From NCBI GenBank assembly GCA_021828575.1, contig JAJZEL010000115.1, positions 1 through 11,515 of the forward strand: 11,515 nt of DNA. The letters run 5' to 3'. Origin of the DNA: Pseudomonadota bacterium (GTDB lineage Bacteria > Pseudomonadota > Gammaproteobacteria > Burkholderiales > Ferrovaceae). Below, one piece after another: positions 6,651-11,515 of this stretch. A program made the translations under genes and the position numbers. How positions within the stretch are numbered: the first letter of the stretch is position 1; each line of letters begins with the position of its first letter. Under the pieces are notes generated by a model, which saw nothing but the letters and a program-made list of their open reading frames with translations, did not search any database and was not told the DNA's origin.

Positions 6651-7898
6651 TCAAGAAAGTTTTTCATCGAGCCAGACAATCCAATGTTGAACCGGCACCT
6701 GTGCTTCCATGGCAAGATGCTCTTGGCAGCCGATGTTGGCCGTCAGGATTCGCATCGGGCGCCCACTTTCCAGTGATTTGAGCTTGCGCTGCCGTAATTG
6801 GGCTGCAATCCCGGGTTGCAACAATGAATAGGTGCCAGCTGAGCCACAACACAGGTGTGATTCGGGAACAGGGGTCAGAACCACCCCCAAAGATTCCAGA
6901 AGCCGTTCTACGTGACCTTTGAGTTTTTGCCCATGCTGCAACGAGCAGGGAGACTGAAACGCGACCGGCAAAATATCGCTGCCTAAGGCATCACGAATAT
7001 CCTGCCATGCATGTTCTTCAAACTTGCCCAGTTCCGAGGCCACCACTTCTGAAACATCCCGTGCCAATGAAGACACTCGCGCACCCTTGTCAGCATAGTC
7101 AGGTTCATGTCGTAAAAGGTACCCATAGTCCTTGATTTGGCTACCACAACCACTCGCCGTGAGCACGATGGCCTCGACCCCTTGTTTAATCAAAGGCCAC
7201 CAGACATCCACGTTTTTTTTGGCCGCCAGGATTGCGGACTCATGATTTCCCAAATGGTGGTGCAAAGCACCGCAGCAGCCATCACCCTGAACCCGTTCCA
7301 ATGTGATACCCAACCGATCCAAAACCCTCGCGGCCGCCACATTGATCTGGGGAGCCAAAACTGGCTGGACACACCCTTCCAGCACCACCATGCGCCGGGT
7401 ATGGCGCAATGTCGGCCAAACGGGCTGCGTACCAGGCAACTTGGGCACCCTGGCTTTAAGGGCAACCGGCAACACCGGCCTGAAAAAACGCCCCACTCCT
7501 ACAACCAGCCTTACCCACTCCCGCCTGGAAAGAAAATGACCCAACCCCTGCCTGAGCAACCGCTGCCAGGCAGGACGCTCCACTTGTCGTTCGACCTGCT
7601 CACGAGCCAAATCCAGCAACTTGCCATACTGGACTCCTGACGGACAAGTGGTCTCACAAGCACGACAAGTCAGACAGCGATCTAGATGCAACTGGGTCCG
7701 ACTTGAGACAACCTGTCCCTCCCACATGCCCTTCATGAGGTACAAACGACCTCGTGGACTGTCCTGTTCGTCGCCCAGCAACTGATAGGTCGGGCAAGTG
7801 GCCAGGCAGAATCCGCAATGAACACAGCTTTTCAAAAGGGCAGCCACTTCCTGCCCTTTTTCGGTTACCAAAAACTCGGGATCAAACTGGGCATGCAT
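6651..7898 (-). CDS. glcF: Glycolate oxidase iron-sulfur subunit GlcF
   Basis: This is the iron-sulfur subunit of the glycolate oxidase complex, passing electrons from the flavin subunits toward membrane quinone. It has 415 residues (E. coli about 407). Two 4Fe-4S ferredoxin motifs lie at the N-terminus: Cys25, 28, 31, 35 (CVHCGFCLATC) and Cys75, 78, 81, 85 (CLTCRACETTC). Two CCG-type cysteine-rich domains follow, with VVLEGC, GDGCCGALHHHLG, SPCSLQHGQKLKG and SHLCCGSAGTYSL visible. The last two agree closely with E. coli GlcF. It is the last gene of the rhlE-glcD-glcE-glcF cluster, 22 bases after glcE, with a modest GGTG ribosome binding site close to the ATG. After the stop the minus strand is T-rich but has no strong stem, so the operon terminator is not clear. 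Confidence 0.96.
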   Translation of the reverse strand: MHAQFDPEFLVTEKGQEVAALLKSCVHCGFCLATCPTYQLLGDEQDSPRGRLYLMKGMWEGQVVSSRTQLHLDRCLTCRACETTCPSGVQYGKLLDLAREQVERQVERPAWQRLLRQGLGHFLSRREWVRLVVGVGRFFRPVLPVALKARVPKLPGTQPVWPTLRHTRRMVVLEGCVQPVLAPQINVAAARVLDRLGITLERVQGDGCCGALHHHLGNHESAILAAKKNVDVWWPLIKQGVEAIVLTASGCGSQIKDYGYLLRHEPDYADKGARVSSLARDVSEVVASELGKFEEHAWQDIRDALGSDILPVAFQSPCSLQHGQKLKGHVERLLESLGVVLTPVPESHLCCGSAGTYSLLQPGIAAQLRQRKLKSLESGRPMRILTANIGCQEHLAMEAQVPVQHWIVWLDEKLS

Positions 7899-7920
7899 GG
7901 ATCACCAAAATACTGAAATC

Positions 7921-8976
7921 TCACAACCAACTCGGGATACCCGGGTTGAAAATTGATTTAGGATCAAATTGTTGCTTTATTTTCCTATTAATTTTTCTTA
8001 GGACTGGCGGAAGCGGACTTCCTTTTGGATGGGCAGTATCCCCCCCCCTGAAAAGCTGGGCGTGACCACCATGGTCCTGCGCAGTTTTATAAAGTTGTGC
8101 GGGCAAGTGATCCGAAGCCACCCAGCGCAAGGCCCCCCCCCACTCCACAAGAACAGAACCGGATAATCCCAGCGGCGGAGAACAGCTGTTAACTGACAAA
8201 CGCCAAAGTGGTTTACCCGTATGAAACCATGGTGCTGTTTGTTCCCTGAGTGACCTCCACCATTCTTCTCCCGAGTCGACCTTATCGCCACCCAACTTGC
8301 TGGCCGCACTCATCACCCCAGCCTCGGATCCCGACAGCCTTACCCTGAGGCGTCCTCCTTCAAAACTGGTGGCCGAGACCGGCAGGGGCATGCCTGCCCA
8401 GCGATTCGTCAGACCAATGGCCTCACTCTCCGACAGGGGCCATTCCAGAGTTATCTCGCAAACCGGCTTGGGCAACACTTTCAACGAAGCTTCCGTCATC
8501 AGTCCCAGTGATCCCAAAGACCCCACCATAAGACGAGACACATCAAAACCGGCCACATTCTTGATGACCCGTCCTCCGAAAGAAAGGTCATTGCCCAGGC
8601 CATCCAATATTCGTACCCCCAGTACAAAATCCCTGGCCGAGCCGACGGCAAAGCGTCGGGGGCCGGACAGCCCGCAGGCAAGGGTACCACCCAGCGTAGC
8701 ATGGGGCCCAAAATGTGGGGGTTCAAAGGGCAGCATCTGGCCGTTTTCGGACAGGAGAGCCTCCAGTTCTGCCAACCGGGTTCCAGCACGCACAGTCACG
8801 ACCAACTCACTGGGCTCGTAATCCACAATTCCTGAATAACCAGACACGGTCAATATTTCCTGTGCGTCGGGGCATACCCAGAAAGCCTTGCTCTCCCCAC
8901 CCACAATCCTCAAGGACATTCCGACGGCATGAGCATGGCGGATTTTTTCCTGCATTTCGGCCAGTACGTGCTCCAT
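7921..8976 (-). CDS. glcE: Glycolate oxidase FAD-binding subunit GlcE
   Basis: This is the second flavin-type subunit of glycolate oxidase, 351 residues, close to the usual 350. The FAD_binding_4 (PCMH) fold covers about residues 1-170, with LRIVGGESKAF, PHFGPHATLGG (87-97) and IKNVAGFDVSRLM (138-150). The C-terminal end FDPKSIFNPG is typical of the family. The start ATG shares one base with the glcD stop (TAATG), and GAGG lies five bases upstream, so translation is coupled to glcD. Two runs of nine G on the coding strand fall at Gly-Gly codons near residues 279-280 and 310-311. The frame is intact through both, but they are potential slippage points and would cost the last part of the protein if shifted. 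Confidence 0.95.
   Translation of the reverse strand: MEHVLAEMQEKIRHAHAVGMSLRIVGGESKAFWVCPDAQEILTVSGYSGIVDYEPSELVVTVRAGTRLAELEALLSENGQMLPFEPPHFGPHATLGGTLACGLSGPRRFAVGSARDFVLGVRILDGLGNDLSFGGRVIKNVAGFDVSRLMVGSLGSLGLMTEASLKVLPKPVCEITLEWPLSESEAIGLTNRWAGMPLPVSATSFEGGRLRVRLSGSEAGVMSAASKLGGDKVDSGEEWWRSLREQTAPWFHTGKPLWRLSVNSCSPPLGLSGSVLVEWGGALRWVASDHLPAQLYKTAQDHGGHAQLFRGGDTAHPKGSPLPPVLRKINRKIKQQFDPKSIFNPGIPSWL
8040..8048. repeat. Homopolymer C9 (G9 on coding strand) in glcE
   Basis: Nine consecutive C on the plus strand read as Gly-Gly in the glcE stretch LFRGGD, near residue 310. The present length keeps the frame. A change of one base would replace about the last 40 residues of GlcE. Confidence 0.85.
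8133..8141. repeat. Second homopolymer C9 (G9 on coding strand) in glcE
   Basis: Nine consecutive C on the plus strand read as Gly-Gly in the glcE stretch VEWGGAL, near residue 279, and lie about 90 bases from the other C9 run. The length is in frame here. A single-base slip would alter about the last 70 residues. Confidence 0.85.
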
Positions 8977-10451
8977 TAAAACCTCGGCAATTCAGGATGA
9001 GGCACGTGATTATGGTGGACATGCATGCGTCCCAACTCGGCACAGCGGTGAAGCAATGGGATTGCCTTGCCCGGATTCAGTAAGCCGGAGGGATCGAATA
9101 CCGACTTGATTCCATGAAACGCGTGCAATTCATTCACACCAAACTGCACACACATCTGGTCAATTTTCTCTACACCCACCCCGTGCTCTCCAGTGATGGT
9201 GCCTCCCACTTCCACGCAGAGCTCAAGAATGCGGGCAGCAAAAGCCTCTGTTTGCTCCAGCTCCCCCGGCTTTGAAGCATCAAACAAGATGAGGGGGTGC
9301 AAATTGCCATCTCCCGCATGGAAGACATTGCATACTTCCTGCCCATATTCATGGGAAAGCGCATAAATCCTTTTTAGAACTTGGCCGAGACTGCGCCTGG
9401 GAATTGTCCCGTCAATGCAATAGTAATCGGGTGCTAATCTGCCCACAGCAGGAAAAGCAGCCTTGCGACCTGCCCAAAACTTGAGCCTCTCGGCCTCGTT
9501 CACCGAAAGACGTGTTTCAAGTGCTCCTGAATCGTCCAGCAGAGCCCTCAATCGACCCATTTCACTTTCCACTTCTTCGGGTGTCCCATCGGATTCACAG
9601 ATCAGCAAAGCTTCGGCAGTCACTGGGTACCCAGCCTTGACAAAGGCTTCTGCGGCTCGAATGGCCGGACCATCCATCATTTCAAGCCCTGCAGGAATAA
9701 TGCCCTGGGCAATGATGCGGGCCACTGCTGCACCTGCTTTTTCGACATCATCAAAAGCAGCAAGAATCGCCCTTGCAGTCACTGGCCTGGGTAATAGCCG
9801 TACCGTCACTTCCGTGACCACGCCAAGAAGCCCTTCGCTGCCTGTTACCAGCGCCAGAAGGTCGTAACCTGGAGAATCCAGGGCCTCACTGCCCAGTTCC
9901 AGGATTTCACCTTCCAGGGTCACCATCCTGACTCTGAGGACGTTATGCACCGTCAACCCATATTTAAGACAGTGCACCCCTCCTGAATTCTCGGCCACAT
10001 TCCCACCGATACTGCAAGCTATCTGGGAAGATGGGTCAGGAGCGTAATAAAGCCCTGACGCCGCAGCCGCATCGGAAATCGCCAGATTCCTGACTCCCGG
10101 TTGCACCCGGGCTGTCCTGGCCAGAGGATCCAGAAACAGGATGGAGTTGAGTCGTGCAAGGGACAGCAGTACACCCTGACCGTGTGGCAGCGCTCCCCCG
10201 GACAAGCCGGTGCCATGTCCCCTGGCCACTACTGGAACATTAAACTCATGACAGGTGCGCAAAATTGCCTGAACCTGTTGCTCCGTTTCCGGCAGAACCA
10301 CCAACCCGGGCACCTGACGATAAGCGGTCAGCCCATCACTTTCAAAGGGACGCAGTTCTTCTGGCTGGATGAGAATATCCTGAGAAGGCAAATATCGGGA
10401 GAGAGCCAGCCGTAGCGGCTCCATGCTACCCGGCGTGCTCCCTCCAGTCAT
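8976..10451 (-). CDS. glcD: Glycolate oxidase catalytic FAD subunit GlcD
   Basis: This is the FAD-linked subunit that oxidises glycolate (and often D-lactate) to glyoxylate. It has 491 residues (E. coli 499). The FAD_binding_4 domain spans about 45-225, with ARGHGTGLSGGA (76-87), YYAPDPSSQIACSIGGNVAEN in two conserved pieces (135-155) and TGSEGLLGVVTE (203-214). The FAD-oxidase C-terminal domain holds FHAGDGNLHP (377-386) and GEHGVG (421-426), whose histidines are conserved. The tail HVHHNHVPHPELPRF resembles E. coli GlcD. ATG 10451 overlaps the helicase stop by four bases (ATGA), and no strong Shine-Dalgarno is present. An internal ATG at 10424 (Met10) is possible, but GGAGGG lies too far from it. 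The next gene, glcE, starts on the stop codon. Confidence 0.96.
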   Translation of the reverse strand: MTGGSTPGSMEPLRLALSRYLPSQDILIQPEELRPFESDGLTAYRQVPGLVVLPETEQQVQAILRTCHEFNVPVVARGHGTGLSGGALPHGQGVLLSLARLNSILFLDPLARTARVQPGVRNLAISDAAAASGLYYAPDPSSQIACSIGGNVAENSGGVHCLKYGLTVHNVLRVRMVTLEGEILELGSEALDSPGYDLLALVTGSEGLLGVVTEVTVRLLPRPVTARAILAAFDDVEKAGAAVARIIAQGIIPAGLEMMDGPAIRAAEAFVKAGYPVTAEALLICESDGTPEEVESEMGRLRALLDDSGALETRLSVNEAERLKFWAGRKAAFPAVGRLAPDYYCIDGTIPRRSLGQVLKRIYALSHEYGQEVCNVFHAGDGNLHPLILFDASKPGELEQTEAFAARILELCVEVGGTITGEHGVGVEKIDQMCVQFGVNELHAFHGIKSVFDPSGLLNPGKAIPLLHRCAELGRMHVHHNHVPHPELPRF

Positions 10452-11515
10452 GACGGTTTTTTAGCCATGCTTCTCAGCAAGGCAGGGACCTCCCGTGGCT
10501 TCCGGCTGGCGTAAGGACGCGGAGGTTCATTGAGATACTGCTGACGCAGGGGGGCAGGACGGGCAACAGGCGCAGACGAGACATCAGTCGGTGCATGGCG
10601 GGGGGGTGGCTGCTCACCCTCCTGTTCTGGTATATGAGCGGACAACGGTGCCCAACCTGCCACTTCCTTACGGGTTGGCTCAAAATGTGCCACGTCCCTT
10701 TTTTCAATTCGTGAACCAATCAGCTTTTCAATATCGGCCAATTCGCGCTGCTCTTCACCGCACACCAGCGAAATGGCATGACCGGGGCTTCCTGCCCGGC
10801 CAGTCCGTCCGATCCTGTGCACGTAGTCTTCCGGCACATGAGGCAGCTCGAAATTGATCACAAATGGAAGCTGATCAATGTCCAACCCTCGTGCCGCAAT
10901 ATCAGTGGCCACAAGTACCTGTACCTGTCCTGCCTTGAAATCCTCCAAGCTTCTCATTCGATGAGCCTGGGTTTTATCGCTGTGAATCGCGGCGGCCTGA
11001 ATACTGTCTTTCACCAACTGACTGCACAAACGATTGGCACCATGCTTGGTTCTTGTGAATACGATGGCCTGTGGAATTGGCCAGGAACGGACCAGGTGGG
11101 TCAACAGTTCCCGCTTTCTTTCTTTCTGGACCGGATACACCAGTTGCCGCACCAGTTCGGCCGTGGAATTGCGGCGAGCCACCTCTACCGAAACCGGGTC
11201 ATGTAGCACACCACTGGAGAGTTTCTTGATATCTTCCGAGAACGTCGCGGAAAAAAGCAATGTCTGGCGCTTGACAGGCAACAAAGCAACAATGCGCCTG
11301 ATGTCCGGAATAAAACCCATGTCGAGCATGCGATCCGCTTCATCCAGAATCAGTATCTGGACCTGCGACAGGTTGATCGTTTTCTGTTGCACGTGGTCCA
11401 GAAGACGTCCCGGTGTCGCCACAACGATCTCGATGCCCGCCTGCAAAGCTTTCACCTGAGGATCCATGGGCACCCCGCCGTAAATCACCGTGCTTCGTAG
11501 AGGCAGATACTTGCC
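10448..11515 (-). CDS. rhlE: ATP-dependent RNA helicase, RhlE-type DEAD-box protein (5' end outside window)
   Basis: This is a DEAD-box RNA helicase, expected to remodel RNA in ribosome assembly or mRNA decay. The frame is open to the right window edge, so motifs Q, I and Ia lie outside. The visible 355 residues begin GKYLPLRSTVIYGGV. Motifs seen, numbered within this fragment, are ATPGRLLD (33-40), DEAD (58-61), SAT (89-91), ATDIAARGLDID (203-214) and HRIGRTGR (233-240). After the second RecA domain comes a proline- and basic-rich tail of roughly 70 residues without a known domain, typical of RhlE proteins. A GTG at 11488 is inside the gene, not a start. The stop overlaps glcD as ATGA, placing the helicase first in the visible operon with glycolate oxidase. 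The RhlE assignment over other DEAD-box types rests on general similarity. Confidence 0.9.
   Translation of the reverse strand, partial: GKYLPLRSTVIYGGVPMDPQVKALQAGIEIVVATPGRLLDHVQQKTINLSQVQILILDEADRMLDMGFIPDIRRIVALLPVKRQTLLFSATFSEDIKKLSSGVLHDPVSVEVARRNSTAELVRQLVYPVQKERKRELLTHLVRSWPIPQAIVFTRTKHGANRLCSQLVKDSIQAAAIHSDKTQAHRMRSLEDFKAGQVQVLVATDIAARGLDIDQLPFVINFELPHVPEDYVHRIGRTGRAGSPGHAISLVCGEEQRELADIEKLIGSRIEKRDVAHFEPTRKEVAGWAPLSAHIPEQEGEQPPPRHAPTDVSSAPVARPAPLRQQYLNEPPRPYASRKPREVPALLRSMAKKPS

Noticed and set aside
7137..7640. A 167-codon plus-strand frame antisense to glcF
   Set aside because: It lies opposite the conserved part of GlcF. Its Pro/His/Gln-rich composition is typical of an antisense shadow.
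8297..8821. A 174-codon plus-strand frame antisense to glcE
   Set aside because: glcE is unmistakable on the other strand. The antisense protein is low in complexity and matches nothing I recognise.
9463..9867. A 134-codon plus-strand frame antisense to glcD
   Set aside because: It is Ser/Ala-rich and opposite the conserved GlcD domain, with no domain of its own.
1..11515. Search for CRISPR arrays, tRNA or rRNA genes, insertion sequences, toxin-antitoxin or defence modules
   Set aside because: No spaced repeats, tRNA-like cloverleaf, transposase, terminal repeats or defence-type proteins were seen. All coding space is taken by familiar housekeeping or metabolic families.

Overview
The window looks like a compact stretch of chromosome from a proteobacterium, most likely a betaproteobacterium. 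The genes are closely spaced, base composition is moderate (about half G+C by eye), and the products resemble proteobacterial NarX/NarL, YeiH/YeiE, QorA, SfsA, GluQ-RS, RhlE and GlcDEF. The genus cannot be named from this sequence. There is no rRNA, tRNA, CRISPR array, insertion sequence or phage gene. Ten protein genes fill almost the whole window.

Layout, left to right. (1) 130-1985, plus strand: a two-gene NarX/NarL-type two-component system. The histidine kinase is soluble, with a cysteine-rich GAF domain, and overlaps its response regulator by 4 bases. (2) 2002-3033, minus strand: a YeiH-family membrane transporter, read divergently from a YeiE/CbbR-like LysR regulator (3140-4036, plus). 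Between them lies a perfect 11-bp inverted repeat that spans candidate promoters for both genes. (3) 4026-5721, minus strand: sfsA followed by a zinc-free quinone oxidoreductase (qorA type), apparently co-translated. (4) 5771-6646, plus strand: glutamyl-Q tRNA(Asp) synthetase, divergent from sfsA. (5) 6651-11515, minus strand, reading leftward: an RhlE-type DEAD-box helicase (N-terminus cut off by the window edge), then glcD, glcE and glcF. The helicase and glcD share an ATGA overlap and glcD and glcE share a TAATG overlap, so the four genes look like one operon.

How the genes work together. GlcD, GlcE and GlcF form the membrane-associated glycolate oxidase that turns glycolate into glyoxylate. 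No glcB, glcC or glcA is visible, which fits glycolate salvage (for example after RuBisCO oxygenation) at least as well as growth on glycolate, but the window cannot decide this. The LysR/YeiH pair matches the yeiE-yeiH arrangement of enterobacteria and points to sulfur oxyanion handling. The two-component system probably senses redox state, oxygen or nitrate through its cysteine cluster, but no target gene is visible.

I found no clear undescribed multi-gene system. The best leads are the palindromic operator between lysR and yeiH, the cysteine-rich soluble NarX-like kinase, the RhlE-glycolate oxidase translational coupling, and two G9 tracts inside glcE.
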